Positions 1 through 11,363 of a stretch of 64,000 nucleotides of DNA are shown here, one piece after another. This DNA comes from Meloidogyne chitwoodi (Eukaryota > Nematoda > Chromadorea > Rhabditida > Meloidogynidae), in contig JACZZP010000002.1 in NCBI GenBank assembly GCA_015183035.1, forward strand, positions 2,604,001 to 2,668,000. Reading direction: 5' to 3'. Position 1 is the stretch's first letter; each line of letters starts with the position of its first letter. Under the pieces are notes generated by a model, which saw only the letters and a program-made list of their open reading frames with translations, was not told where the DNA came from and searched no databases. Position numbers and translations under genes: made by a program.

Positions 1-485
1 AAAATTTTATAAACTTTAATTTTTAAATAAATATAATTTTATTAGTCTATTTTTTAAAATTTAGTTTATATTTTTAAATAAATTCTAAAAAAAGTTACGA
101 TTAATAATTAAATTTGTAAGGGTAGTTGAGTTAAACAAAGGCAGAGAGCGCAGAGTAGGTTACTTTTCTCTCTTCTTTGCAGAGACCTCTTTAAATAAAA
201 TATTTTTATATTTTATTTATTTTTTTAAAATTTATTCTTTTCTTCTACAAAAAAATTAATATTTTTTAAATTTAATAAAATAAAATTTATTATAATATTT
301 TTAAGTCTATTAACTAGAAGGATTAAATTCTTTAAAATTGAGAGTTATTTTTTACCCAAAAAATTTATTTTAAATAAAAAATGTTATAAATAAATAAAAT
401 AAAAATAAGAAAAAAATTTAAAATAATTAAATTAAAAAAATTAGTAAAAAAATTAATATTTTTATCCATTTATTTATCTTTCTTC
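1..485. repeat. Dispersed repeat copy 1 plus AT-rich spacer
   Basis: The first ~190 bases are a copy of a dispersed repeat also found at 19480-19672 (same orientation) and at 28950-29110 and 29790-29957 (opposite orientation). All copies share an AT-rich arm followed by a much less AT-rich core (here 116-186) containing GGCAGAGAGCGCAGAG and a pyrimidine run. The core is nearly unchanged in all four copies. From 190 to 485 I see only AT-rich sequence, the 3' flank of gene1. Confidence 0.75.
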
Positions 486-2263
486 TCAATTTATTTTACA
501 CACATCCTTCTTACTCCAACAAGCAATGTTGGGATCCATCCACTTCTCAGTTACTTTATCATTTAATTTGTATTCAATGCCACTACGGACATATTGTTTA
601 ACTTTTCCATCATCTAAATTGACCCACAAACCACGAATCTCGGCAACTCGGTCCTTAATAAATTTTTAAAAAATTTAAAATAATCCGAAAGTTAGTGAGA
701 GAATGTGTATTAGCTTATTTTAAATTAAATATTTATTTAAATATGCAAACTTGCCTTAAAAGCTTTAATATCAATATCTGGCAAATTAAGGACCTTTGTT
801 CCCTTAACTCCCCCACAACTAAAAAATTAATTTTTATTTAATATTTTTTATTTTAATTTAAATAACCTATATTTGATGTGGAGCTTTATTCCTACATATT
901 TATCGCCTACAACAGGTGTGGTAAAAAAATTGCCACAAATTCGATGATAAAGTGTAATTGGAACGGAGAAGGATCCAACATTTCCATTAACCTTATTATT
1001 ACCAGGCACCTTGATTGAAAGTCCATCAACACCAAATGCTTGATATTCCTTCTCTTCGCTACATTTTGAAAAAAAACCGCCGGATTCTTCAAAATGAGTT
1101 AGACGAAGTCCAGTGATTTCTCCTTCTTTAGTACATTTAGCACATCCATCCAAAAGTAAAAGCATTTCTTTTAAAATATATTTTTTTTATTTAAATTTAT
1201 TTTTAAATTAACTTTTATGTTTGCTATCTTTTGGTGCATTTTCCGGGTTTTTGTCTTCAAACATGCTGGCCTGAAATTAAAAAATTTTAATTTATTTTTG
1301 ACAGGGCCAAAATGGTGTGGAGAAGCTTATGATGGTACCATTCGAAAGAGCTTGAAAAGCTGTATCTAATGAGCTATTTATTTAAAAATCTAATGACTAG
1401 AATTCGAGAACCATGTTCATGAATATAGAAATTTTTTGGGAATTAGAAATTTTCTGTAAATCACAAAAATTTATTTTTTTTATTGACAGGATCCCTGGTA
1501 TAAAGCCATACATGAATATTCCCTTATGTACTTAACGAAGGAGAATAAATATTTAATTTTTTATTATTTATTTTAAATTTAAATTCATACCAATGCGCAC
1601 TGTTTAATAAAATTGAAAAATTTATTTCCACAGATAGGCATCTAAATATTTAAAGTATTTTAATTTATTTTTATTTAATTTAAAAAAACCGTTGCAATTT
1701 TTAAAAAATTTTCAGGATTGTTAAGATCAGCCGTTGGTAAGTTAAAGCTAGTTGGTCTTTTTCCTTCAAATACACACCCACACACCTCTTTACCTTCAAC
1801 ACTTTTACACTTATACTCCGTCGACTTTTTATTTTCCATTTCCTTATAAATCTTATTTAATGCCATATCAATATTTAAATAAAAATTATTATTTATTTGA
1901 GTATTTGGTGGATCTTTCATAACAATGGGCACTTCTGTTGCGACCTTAAATAAAATATTAATATAAAACTTTATTTTAAAATTTAAAACAGAGGCTAAGT
2001 TTCTAACAATAAGCTAATTTATCCGGATATTTATGGACAGTGGAAGAATAGGCAGTGTAAGAAAAGATTAAAATATTACTGTACTCCCTCTGGAGTTCAC
2101 TGACTTTTCTCTCATTGCCTTTTCTTCTACTGCCCTTATTTCCGGTTCAGTTAATATAGCAAAAAGAAAAATCATCCGCCTTAAATAGTCTCTCAATTAT
2201 TAAAAAAAGAAAGTTTACTTCAACAATCGCCACACAAAAAATAAAAATAAAAAAGAAGTTCAT
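486..2263 (-). CDS. Gene1: secreted cysteine-containing protein, 7 exons
   Basis: Not a family I recognise. Seven exons join in frame to about 313 residues: 2219-2263, 1690-1944, 1591-1641, 1213-1270, 867-1167, 755-818 and 486-653. Exon 1 encodes MNFFFIFIFCVAIVE, a hydrophobic signal peptide. Paired cysteines follow, including CGCVF in exon 2, PICGNKFFNFIKQC in exon 3 and GCAKC in exon 5. The stop is TGA at 486-488. The exon 6 donor is GC rather than GT (AAG|GCAAGT read on the minus strand). The short C-GN-F...C exon resembles the first exon of gene5 and gene8, so gene1 may be a distant member of that subfamily; the similarity is weak. Secretion is inferred from the signal peptide. An inverted repeat sits in intron 1 and a lone satellite-like box in intron 3. 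Confidence 0.62.
1334..1377 (-). repeat. Orphan copy of the satellite box inside a gene1 intron
   Basis: These 44 bases match the reverse complement of the satellite box (in every full monomer of 36455-60009) at about 39 of 44 positions by my alignment, including CATTCGAAAGAGC and AATGAGCTAT. Flanking bases do not match the rest of the monomer. It lies in gene1 intron 3 (1271-1590). Confidence 0.7.
2034..2147. mobile_element. Short inverted-repeat element (MITE-like) in gene1 intron 1
   Basis: The left ~32 bases (GACAGTGGAAGAATAGGCAG...) pair with the reverse complement of the right end (GGCAGTAGAAGAAAAGGCAA...) with a few mismatches. The ~114-bp palindromic unit is less AT-rich than its intron (1945-2218). 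No clear target duplication was found, so it is called MITE-like only. Confidence 0.5.
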
Positions 2264-3890
2264 TTTTGTATAAGACTGTTAATAATTAACTAAAATTAAA
2301 TAAAAAGTTAATAAAAAATTTAATATTTATAGTAAAATTTTATTTAAAAATTTATATCCAATCAACTGATAAATGAATAATTTAATATTAAATTTCCGGC
2401 ATCAGTTAATTATAAAAAAATATTATTTTTTTTTTAATTTTTTAAATGAGTAATATGTGTAATTATTTTTTCTAATTTTAATTTAAAAAATTTTTTTGCT
2501 TATCAGATAATTATCTCCATTTTTATGAATAATATTTATTAAAAAATAGAAAAAATAATAAAAATATATAGAATTACGGTAAAAATTTTTTAATTATTAG
2601 AAAATTTTTTTAAATTATTTTTTTTTAAATTATCCACTTTAGAATAATATGAGGGGCATGGTTTTTCTTTCGGACAATATAGGATATTTGGAACTAGTGA
2701 CGAATTAATTTTTTTAATAAATAAATAATGAGTTTTATTGATAAGATAAAAGGTCCGAGTATTTTATTAATGCAAAACGAAATAAATAGGGTAAGGATTC
2801 AAAAGGATTTAAATATTTAAAAAAGACTAGATTAGCTCTATTTATTCAAAATTATTAAAATTAAAAATTATAGGAATCCACAAAAAAACTGAAACAGAAA
2901 AACATGAAAAATTCGACATGAGGAAAACAAAACATCCAAAAACTAATTAAAAGAAATTAAAAAATGGGGGATAAAAAATTAAAAATAAGGAAACTCAACA
3001 TCTATCTTTTTTTGTTTCAATTCTATGCTGCATTGAAAAACAATAATTAAATAAATTTATAAGCCTAAAAAATAATCTTCAAAATTAAAAGAAATAAAAA
3101 TGAAATTTCAATTTGATCCTAAAAACTTAAATAACTAAAACTTTCCTTTTCACCTAAATAGTTTGAATGTTTTTAATTAATTATTTTTGCTTTAAAATAA
3201 AGTTTATTAATGATTGTTTTAATAATAAATATTTAATTTTAAATGATTCTAACAATTGAAAAATAGTTTATAATAGTATAACCTATTATAAAAAATATTT
3301 AAAAGTTAAAATAAAATTTAAAAAAAGACATTTTTATGCAACGCCTAAAAATTTAAAAATTTTTTTTAAATAAAATAATTTTAATTAAAAAAAAATTAAT
3401 TTATCGAACTCTCAAGAATGAATTATTTAATTAAATGGTCATTTAAAATTGGTCAAAGTGATATAATCGAATTTATTGAAGTTGTTTGAATCAAGTAAAT
3501 TGATGTTTAGCAAAATATAATAAGTTAAATTATTTTTCTTAGAAAACAAATAATTTTTTAATTTTAATATTTAACTTAAATTTATTTCTTTATTTTATTT
3601 TTAATTTATTTTTTGTAAAAAATAAAATTAATTAGATTGATTCATAAATTTTTATTTCTCACATTTACGTTTTTATATGATATTTACATTTGTTGGTCAC
3701 ACTTTGTTATAAAAGATTAAATAATATTAAATAACAGAAAAGAGTCTATTCTTAATAAATACCTGCTAATTATTAAAAAACAACCTTAATAAATATTTTA
3801 AATTAAAAAATTATTTTTTAATTCATCATTTTTATTTTTACTGAATTATCCGTTTATCTCTTTTTACAATCATTTTTTTTCAATTTTGCC
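2264..3890. other. AT-rich intergenic region between divergent gene1 and gene2
   Basis: No convincing coding sequence. Around 2490-2530, read on the minus strand, is a CTGATAAGCAAAAAAAT sequence about 240 bp upstream of the gene1 ATG. It resembles the box upstream of genes 2-5. A second TATA-like ACGCCTAAAAAT lies near 3339. The rest is homopolymeric A/T. Confidence 0.5.
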
Positions 3891-3894
3891 AGTT

Positions 3895-4080
3895 TCCGTT
3901 AAATATTTATCATTAACACAAATTCTATTAAAAAATCATATGATCAAGCAAAAATAATATTTTAATTAAAATTAGAGAAAAATAGATAAATAAAATATTA
4001 AAAATTAAATGATTCATTTTTAATAAATAAATTTTTTAATAATATTGTTAAAATAAATTTGTTGTCACGCCTATAAAATA
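3895..4080 (+). promoter_or_regulatory. Conserved upstream block of gene2
   Basis: A ~185-bp block shared with gene3, gene4 and (inverted) gene5. It contains CCGTTAAATATT, an ACACAAATTCTATTAAA segment, the box TGATCAAGCAAAAATAAT starting at 3941, and CACGCCTATAAAATA at 4066-4080, which looks like a TATA element. A strong splice donor (CAA|GTAAGT near 4150) and an acceptor just before the ATG (TTTAAAG) suggest a 5' UTR intron of ~155 bp. Regulatory function is inferred from conservation and position. Confidence 0.6.
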
Positions 4081-4311
4081 ATAATTTTAGCATTTAAATT
4101 CATTAAACATTAATTTCAAATCAAACCCAACTTTAATAAAAAAAATTTCAAGTAAGTTTATTTATTTTTACAATTTGTAAAAAAAGTTTTATTAAAAAAA
4201 GTTTATTTTTATAAATTACTTTGCAAAAATAAATTAATTTTACAATATTTGTTTATTAAATAAAATTAATTGTTCATTAAATTTAAATTAATTTTAAAAT
4301 ATTTAAAGAAA

Positions 4312-6376
4312 ATGACAAACATTTTATTATTTATTGTGTTAGTATTTGTTGGCAGTGTGTTTGGTGAAAAGGAGGATGTAATTATTGTAAGCAATAAATA
4401 ATTAATAATAAAAATATATATTTTATAACAGATATTATATCCATGTCCAAACTGTGAAGAATGGTGTGCAAATAGGCCATTTGAGTATATATGTAATTAT
4501 AAATGTAATTATAATCAAGATCCTAGAATTAAAGGAGCAAAGACTGATTTAGTTTATTTTTTAGGTAATTCTAAAAAATAAATTTTTTACAATTTTTTTT
4601 TGACAAAATTTTAAAATAATATAAAAATTTTAAAACTATCTTAAATAAGATAATTACGATGATGGTAACTGGAAGAAAGATGAAAAAAAAGCTAGAAGTG
4701 ATCTATGTAATAATAATAAAGACGTTAATTGCATCTTTCATAACAAATGGTACCCAATGTGAGTATATTAAATTAATTTAAAAAATAAAAATATATATTA
4801 AAATTTAATAATTTGATTTAAAATTTAAAAAATTTTAAACTTATGAAATTTCAAAAAATTTATTCAATTAATAAATATTAATTATTTCGCTAAAACAAAA
4901 ATTGCACCTTAAATTCATTTCAAATTACTGTTTTATATGAACTTAAAATTAAATAATGCTAAATTTGTGTTACATATTTTAATAAATATGCTTTAATAAT
5001 TAGTTTTTATTAAACAACTAAACATTTTTAAGATGTAGCCGTAATTTTGAGCCGTATGATGATAGTATGGAAAAGTATGAATTAAAAAATTTTATCTAAA
5101 TACAAATATATCTGTTATAGAGAATCTTAAAAAATATACGTTTTCATTCCTATTCAATCAATCAATTTGAATTTTAGTTACTTATAATAGTTAAGTTCTT
5201 GAACTGACAAAATTTTTTTCTGAAACTGGATTAAATTTATTTAAGTTACCAGTGTCACTTATAATCTTAAGCTTTGTAAGGTAACGAAATTTACTTCTTC
5301 AAAAAAGTAGTTTAGTCGAGTAATTTGTAGCAAAAAACCGATTTATAGGTAATTCCTTGCATCCTTTGTTCCATCGATTAATAACAAGTAAATTATCTAA
5401 TTTAATTATACATTTTTAAATAGATGCTGCAAAATATTGAAGAAATGTGCTAATAGGAAATATGGAATTGATATGTATTATTTTAATTAAATTTATTAAA
5501 ATTAATTATATTTTAATTAGTACTAATAAATGTGCACCTGAATATCCTCTGAAAGAAGTTAAAATCCATTTTATTGCTGAAAAATATTGGGCATATCAAA
5601 CTAAGTACATTAAACCTGAAGTAAAACAATTTATTGAATGGTGCGGAATGTTAGTTTATTTTATTTCTTATTTTTTCAAATATTTGGAACATTTAAAATG
5701 ATGAATACAGAATATTAGCAAAAAACCAGAAATATAAAAGATCCTGGTCCCACGTTATATTTCTCGTTTCTTAGGAGACGAGGATTGGGAAGCTGTCATT
5801 TTATTTCAAATTCCCAGTTTCCTGCCTCGATTTTTCTAAATTCCGTACTTATTTAATACGATTAGAAGCCTTTATGTCAAAAAACATTCATTTTTGATTT
5901 AATAATTTTATTTAGAATTAAAAAAATTAAACTTTTTAACCTATTAATGTGCCTGTCATTTTGGCTTGTTGTAAATTGAACCTTTTTATATGAAAATTTG
6001 AAAAATTAAATTATTTTTATTAAAGGAAGTGCACTAATGGTAAAAATCCATTGCCTCGTAAAACAACGAAAATAACAACAACTTTAACTACTACTAAAAC
6101 AACAACGTTAACAACAACAACAAAAATAACTACAAAAACACCGATACGAAAAATTACATCTAAACGTGTTAATAATGGAACAATTTTAAAAGGCAATAAA
6201 TTTTTATATTCATAAATTTTACTTTTTTTTAATCAAATATTCCGTAATTAAAAAAATTAATTTTTTGAGTATAAAAATTAAGTTATTAAATTTAAAATTA
6301 ATTAATTTTAGGTATTGTTGAAATTAATATTATTATTACGATTATGGCAGTTTTGGTTAAAATGATGGTGTTTTAA
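4312..6376 (+). CDS. Gene2: secreted Cys-rich protein with Thr-rich linker and hydrophobic tail
   Basis: Eight exons join in frame to about 256 residues: 4312-4386, 4432-4564, 4650-4758, 5033-5074, 5424-5474, 5521-5649, 6026-6192 and 6312-6376. The product starts with a signal peptide (MTNILLFIVLVFVGSVFG). Cysteine motifs follow in order: YPCPNCEEWC, CNYKCNYN, CIFHNKWYP, CSRNFEPYDD, KCCKILKKC and EWCGMKCTNG. Next comes a Thr/Lys-rich stretch of ~45 residues, as in O-glycosylated linkers. A short hydrophobic C-terminus (IVEINIIITIMAVLV) follows an Asn/Gly segment, which could be a GPI-anchor signal or a membrane segment. The last intron has a GC donor (AG|GCAATA). It is a tandem paralogue of gene3, sharing promoter and splice phases. 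Function unknown; a secreted or surface effector-like protein is inference. Confidence 0.75.
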
Positions 6377-7130
6377 TTTATTTTTGATGAATTTTAAGAA
6401 ATTTTGATATTATAATGTACTAAAATTTGCCTGTTTTATTTTAAATAATATTTTGTATTGTTTAATTTTGCCTTCTCTATTATTTTTGATTTTTTTTAAT
6501 TATTTATTTTGAGGATAAATTCATTTAATCTGCCATTATTTTTTATTTTTATGCTGATCATCTGATCGAGAAAAAGATTTTTAATTAAAATTATATAAAA
6601 TATAAGCATAAATTACCGTATTTCTTCTAATAAAATGACAGAATTTGGAAGCATCTAGAAATAGAATGACATCCTCTATTTGAATGACCTTCTAATTGAA
6701 TGACATTTTAGGGTTTTTAAGCCTATAACTATTCTTAACTAAATTATTTTCTCTCATTGCAATTTTTAAGTTTGTTTTAGATGGATAAAATGGTTATATT
6801 AGTGATTCGAGTATTGTGACTTACTATATTAGGTTTTTATTTCTGGACCAATTTGAACAAATAGTGTCATTTGAAAGAGCTCCGAAAACTGAGTCGAACT
6901 AGATATGGGGTTAGTTGGTCCGACAACTAGGGACCAAATTACAGACTTTTGAAATTTGAAAAACCATAGAGGGGAGTATATAATTATAATTAATTGGATT
7001 TAAATACCTGCTAATATTAAAGAACACCCTTAATAAATATTTTAAATTAAAAAATTAATCTTTTATTTCATCATTTTTATTTTTACTGAATTATCCGTTT
7101 ATCTCTTTTTACAATCATTTTTTTTCAATT
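6377..7130. other. Intergenic spacer between gene2 and gene3, with a weak satellite-like box
   Basis: Mostly AT-rich, with no coding signal. Bases 6863-6904 (TCATTTGAAAGAGC ... CTGAGTCGAAC) match the satellite box at about 31 of 42 positions on the minus-strand sense of the array. The stretch 6900-6960 (GGTCCGACAACTAGGGACC) is a short less AT-rich patch I cannot assign. Confidence 0.5.
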
Positions 7131-7137
7131 TTTGTCC

Positions 7138-7320
7138 AGTTTCCGTTAAATATTCATCATTAACACAAATTCTATTAAAAAATCATATGATCAAGCAAAA
7201 ATAATATTTTAATTAAAATTAGAGAAAAATAAAATATTAAAAATTAAATGATTCATTTTTACTAAATAAATTTTTTTATAATATTGTTAAAATAAATTTG
7301 TTGACACACCCATAAAATAT
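7138..7320 (+). promoter_or_regulatory. Conserved upstream block of gene3
   Basis: Nearly identical to the block upstream of gene2. The box TGATCAAGCAAAAATAAT starts at 7188, and the TATA-like element is slightly altered here (CACCCATAAAATAT, ending 7320). The following leader keeps the CAA|GTAAGT donor near 7400, so a 5' UTR intron is also likely. Confidence 0.6.
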
Positions 7321-7559
7321 ATAATGTTTAGCATTTAAATTCATTTTATTAAAAATTAATTTCAAATCAAACCCAACTTTAATTTAAAAAAATTTTTCAA
7401 GTAAGTTTATTTATTTTTACAATTTGTAAAAAAAGTTTTATTAAAAAAGTTTATTTTTGTAACTTACCTTTGCAAAAATAAATTAATTTTAAACATAAGT
7501 TAATTAAATAAAATTAATTTTTTATTTAATTTAAATTAATTTTAAAATATTTAAGGAAA

Positions 7560-10236
7560 ATGACAAACATTTTATCACTAATTGTGTTAGTATTTGTTGG
7601 CTGTGTGTTTGGTGAAAAGGAGAATGTAATTATGGTAAAATTAATAAATAATTAATAATAAAAATATTTTATTTATTTAAGAACTTATATCCATGCCCAA
7701 ACTGTGAAAAATGGTGTTCAAATAGGCCATTTGAGAATATATGTAATTATACATGTAATTATAATGGCGATCCTAGAATTAAAGAAGCAACGCTTGATAA
7801 CGTTTATTTTTTCAGTAAGACTAAAATAATAATCAGCGTTGCCCAAAACATGCACGAACAAATTGTTAACTAACCATAACTGACCATTGTCTCTCCGAAG
7901 GTTAACTTAATCTCTCGTTTGTAAGAGCTAGAGAAAGCTTGTGGTCAGTAGAGAAAATTGTATAAAATGAAAAGGAATTGTTCAAAAGGAATTTTAAATA
8001 TTTTCTCTTCTGACCACTACTTTTCTTCCACTCTTACAAACGAGAGATTAAGTAAACCTTCGGAGAGACAGTGGTCAGTTATGGTTAGTTAACAATTTGT
8101 TCGTACATGTTTTGGGCAACCCTGATAATAATGTTGGAAATTTATAATTTTTTCCAAAAACAACTTAGACAATTTCATAAATATTTATAAATTTTTAAAA
8201 CTAACTTAAATTAGATAAATACGATGATATTGACTGGAAGGATACTACAAAATATGTAGATGAAACATGTAATAATGATAAAGACGTTAATTGCATCTTT
8301 CATAACAAATGGTACCCAATGTGAGTATATTAAATTAATTTAATTATTTTAGAATATAAGTATAAATAAAATTTAATAATAATTATTAATATTAATTTAT
8401 TATTAAATATATAGAATATTAAATATAAACAAAGTATTTTTTGAATCAAATAACATTATGATAAAAATTCATAGATTTTACCTAGAATCTAAAGAATTTT
8501 TTTTAGCGCAGGAAAATATTCTAAAATTATCTTAAAATCTTTTAATTATTTTAGTTTTTGCTGAAAATTAAAAAAATAAACATTTTTAAGATGTAGCAGA
8601 AATTTTGAGCCGTATGATGATGGAATGGAAAAGTATGAATTATAAAATTTTATTCAATCAAAAATATAAAAATTGTATTTATTTTAAATTAATATGCAGA
8701 ATATTCCTCCCTGAGAAATCCTATTCAATTTTTCGGAAAATTCTTCTTTTAGCGGAAAATTTCAAGAAAATAAAATCTCGAATACAAAAAACAGTTATAT
8801 TTAAAAAAAATTTTATTCATAAATTAAAGAATAAGTTTGGATCATTTTACTAAGATTTTCTAACATCTTATAATTTTTTAAATGATTACAATAATTATAA
8901 GCATTTTAATAATTATTTGGGGAAGAATTTTCCGCTAAAAAAGTAATTTTCCTAAAATCTGGAGAGGAATGCTCTATACACCGTGTGATTTGGTCAAAAA
9001 CCCGCTAAAGGTCCTTTCATAATAGCCGTTTCAGAGTCGCCGATTCAGAGTGAGCCGTTTCAGAGTGTAAGTAAAAGTAACTTTATAGTTCTTACTCTGA
9101 ATCGTCCCCTTAAAGCCGTACTCTGACCCGGCTACTCTGAAAGAGCTCACTCTGAAAAGGTTCACTCTGAAACGGCTACTCTGAAAGGACCCCTACCCCA
9201 AACCAGTTTTCATGTAAAGTCTTGTATCACTTTTAATAACAAATGATGTATCAATTTTATTATTTAAATCAGGTGCTGCAAAATATTGAAGAAATGCGCC
9301 ATAGATACTATTACAACTGATGTGTATTATTTTAAATAAATTTATTAAAATAAATTTATTTTTATTAGTAATAATGAATGTGCACCTGAATATAATACAA
9401 AAGAAAAAGTTACCTTTTATTTTGCTATCAAAGAATATTGGGCATATGAAACTAAGAACATTAAACCTGAAGTAAAACAATTTATTGAATGGTGCGGAAT
9501 GTAAGTTTATTTTTTCGAATATTTGGGACATTTAAAATTTGAATATATTGACAGCAAAATGGAATTGGCATAAAAATAGGGAAAAAGCCGTATATGGGGT
9601 ACTAAAATTTTCTTAATACTTGAAACAGGAACAGTCCATCCCGCCAGTACTATTCCTGTTAGTTTAAAAAATAAGAAATAGGAATTCCGAATTCTGTCTG
9701 TCATTGTATATTTCAAATTCCCAGTTCACTGCCTCAATTTTTAAAAATTCCGGGTTCTACTTAATAAAATTAGAATCCTTCTTGACATTTTTTTTATTTT
9801 AATAATTTTTTCGAGTTTTAAAAATTAATCTTTTTTATTGTAAAGTTTAAAAAATCTAATTTAATTATTTTATTAAAGGAAGTGTACTAATGGTCATCTT
9901 GTAAGTAAAAATCCGTTACCTCGTAAAAGAACTACGAAATCTACAACTTTAACTACTACTAAAACAACAACGTTAACATCAAAAACAAAAATTACAACAA
10001 AAATACCAATTCGAAAAATTACATCAAAACGTGTTAATAATGGAGCAAATGCACAAGGCAAGAATATTTTTATAATTTTAATTTTTTGTACATTTTTTTC
10101 CATTTTTTATTTTTTGTTTTAAACTTAAATACTTTATTCAATTCTAAAATTAATTTTTTAATTAATTTTAGATATTGTTGAAATCATTATTATTTTTACA
10201 ACTATGGCAGTTTTGCTTAATGTGCTTGGTTTTTAA
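7560..10236 (+). CDS. Gene3: tandem paralogue of gene2 (secreted, Cys-rich, Thr-rich linker)
   Basis: Eight exons with the same phases as gene2 give about 260 residues: 7560-7634, 7682-7814, 8215-8320, 8591-8632, 9273-9323, 9369-9500, 9879-10057 and 10172-10236. The signal peptide is MTNILSLIVLVFVGCVFG. The same cysteine motifs occur (YPCPNCEKWC, CIFHNKWYP, KCCKILKKC, EWCGMKC), then the Thr/Lys-rich linker and a hydrophobic tail (IVEIIIIFTTMAVLL). Exon 5 differs most from gene2 after KCCKILKKCA. The last intron has a GC donor in good consensus (AAG|GCAAGA). Intron 2 carries a hAT-like MITE and intron 4 carries two more; these account for most of the length difference from gene2. Function unknown. 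Confidence 0.75.
7834..8124. mobile_element. hAT-like MITE with perfect 8-bp target duplication
   Basis: A 291-bp element whose ends are long inverted repeats: CAGCGTTGCCCAAAACATG on the left and its near-complement ending GGGCAACCCTG on the right. The arms extend ~90 bp. It is flanked on both sides by ATAATAAT (7826-7833 and 8125-8132). An 8-bp duplication and CAG...CTG ends are typical of the hAT superfamily. It carries no coding capacity, sits in gene3 intron 2, and is absent from gene2. Confidence 0.85.
8700..8972. mobile_element. MITE (GGAAAATTC/GAATTTTCC type) in gene3 intron 4
   Basis: The left end (ATTCCTCC..., TTTTAGCGGAAAATT) pairs with the right end (GAATTTTCCGCTAAAA..., GGAGAGGAAT). 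The interior, with AAATTAAAGAATAA and AATAATTATTTGGGGAAGAA, matches the interior of the element at 21411-21841, so they are one family. No coding capacity. The open frame at 8605-8853 crosses it and is not a gene. Confidence 0.65.
9010..9192. mobile_element. Palindromic element built on TCAGAGT/ACTCTGA repeats
   Basis: Ends GGTCCTTTCA and TGAAAGGACC are inverted. Inside, the phrases GCCGTTTCAGAGT (left half) and ACTCTGAAACGGCTACTCTGA (right half) mirror each other several times. It is less AT-rich than its surroundings and lies in gene3 intron 4 beside the previous element. No target duplication recognised. Confidence 0.6.
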
Positions 10237-11363
10237 ATTATTTTTTTAACTATTTTAAAGAATTATGATATTTTTATTAAATATTATTTTATTATAACTA
10301 TGTATAATATAATAAAAAAAAGAGGGTGGATTTTTATTATTAAATAATAACCTTTATATTATAAATAATAAATTATGCAAAATTTTAGAAAAAATTTTAT
10401 ATAATATTTTTAAAAGTCTAAAGATAATAATTTTTATGATTAAATTTCACTTGAAGTTAGTTTAGTCCCCTAGCTTCCGACGGGCTTTTAACTAAAAAAT
10501 CACAAATGGGTCCTCACACATGGGTTGTCCCCGACAAATTTGCTCTAGGCATGTTGTCCTTCAATTGATAATCTTCCCCTATCTACGAAGAGTCCACTAC
10601 ATCATTTCTCGTTCCCGAACCCCAACATGTTCGTTCTCAGGCTCGTGGACGAACCCTACTTTTCTGTTTTATGAATAGAATATTTTTGATTCGTATTTTA
10701 TTTTCTAAAATTTTGCAAAAATGTAGAACTTTATATAATTTTATTAATATTACTTAAATTATTATTTTTTAATAAATACTTTTTATTTTAAATAACTTTT
10801 AAACGGTGTAATAAAATTTCTTTATAGTAAATTTAGGTGTCGGTAATTTTTATTTCTTTGAAAAACAAATGATAATCTAATTTTAAAGTAATTTTTGGAT
10901 TTTTTGAAACATTTTTTAACGAAATTAAATTAAAATATCTTAACTAATAATGAAAGTACGCTCATTACAAAATTATAGCAGGCTAAATTTTAGTTATTTC
11001 ACCAATTAAAACAATTTTTAATTTAAATAGTTACAAATCCAAAAACTATTAGAAATTAATTTTATTATATTTTAAGTTTTTTACTTTCTTAATGTGTTTC
11101 AAATTACTAGCGAAGGAAGTCGCCTTCACTAGCAAAATAAATAAAAAAAAAACTAACACAAAAAACAATTTAAAACATTTCCAATGGACATACAGTAAAC
11201 TTTCAATCATCAAGTTTATTTCAAAGGTTTCATTATCTCTTAATCTAGCAAATTTCCTCCATTATCCAAAAAAATTTCCATTATTCCATAACTTCATTTT
11301 TGTCCTTGCGTTGCGTTTTTGCAAAACTTTTCTGTAAAATGAAGAGAATGTATATATATGTAT
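10237..11363. other. Intergenic region with a moderately GC-richer repeat at 10450-10670
   Basis: Mostly AT-rich. Bases 10450-10670 stand out as more balanced in composition and share several short phrases (CAATTGATAATCT, ...GACGAACCC) in the same order with 14250-14420. This suggests two diverged copies of one repeat. The open frame at 11092-11337 has AT-rich, non-conserved content and no supporting signal. Confidence 0.35.

Noticed and set aside
1300..1560. Plus-strand exon-like pieces (PKWCGEAYDG, WYKAIHEYSLMYLT) inside gene1 intron 3
   Set aside because: Acceptor-like TTGACAG precedes both, but joining them creates a stop, and much of the first piece is the satellite-like box read as protein.
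9894..10103. Minus-strand frame rich in Val (DVNVVVLVVVKVV)
   Set aside because: Antisense of the Thr/Lys-rich exon 7 of gene3.
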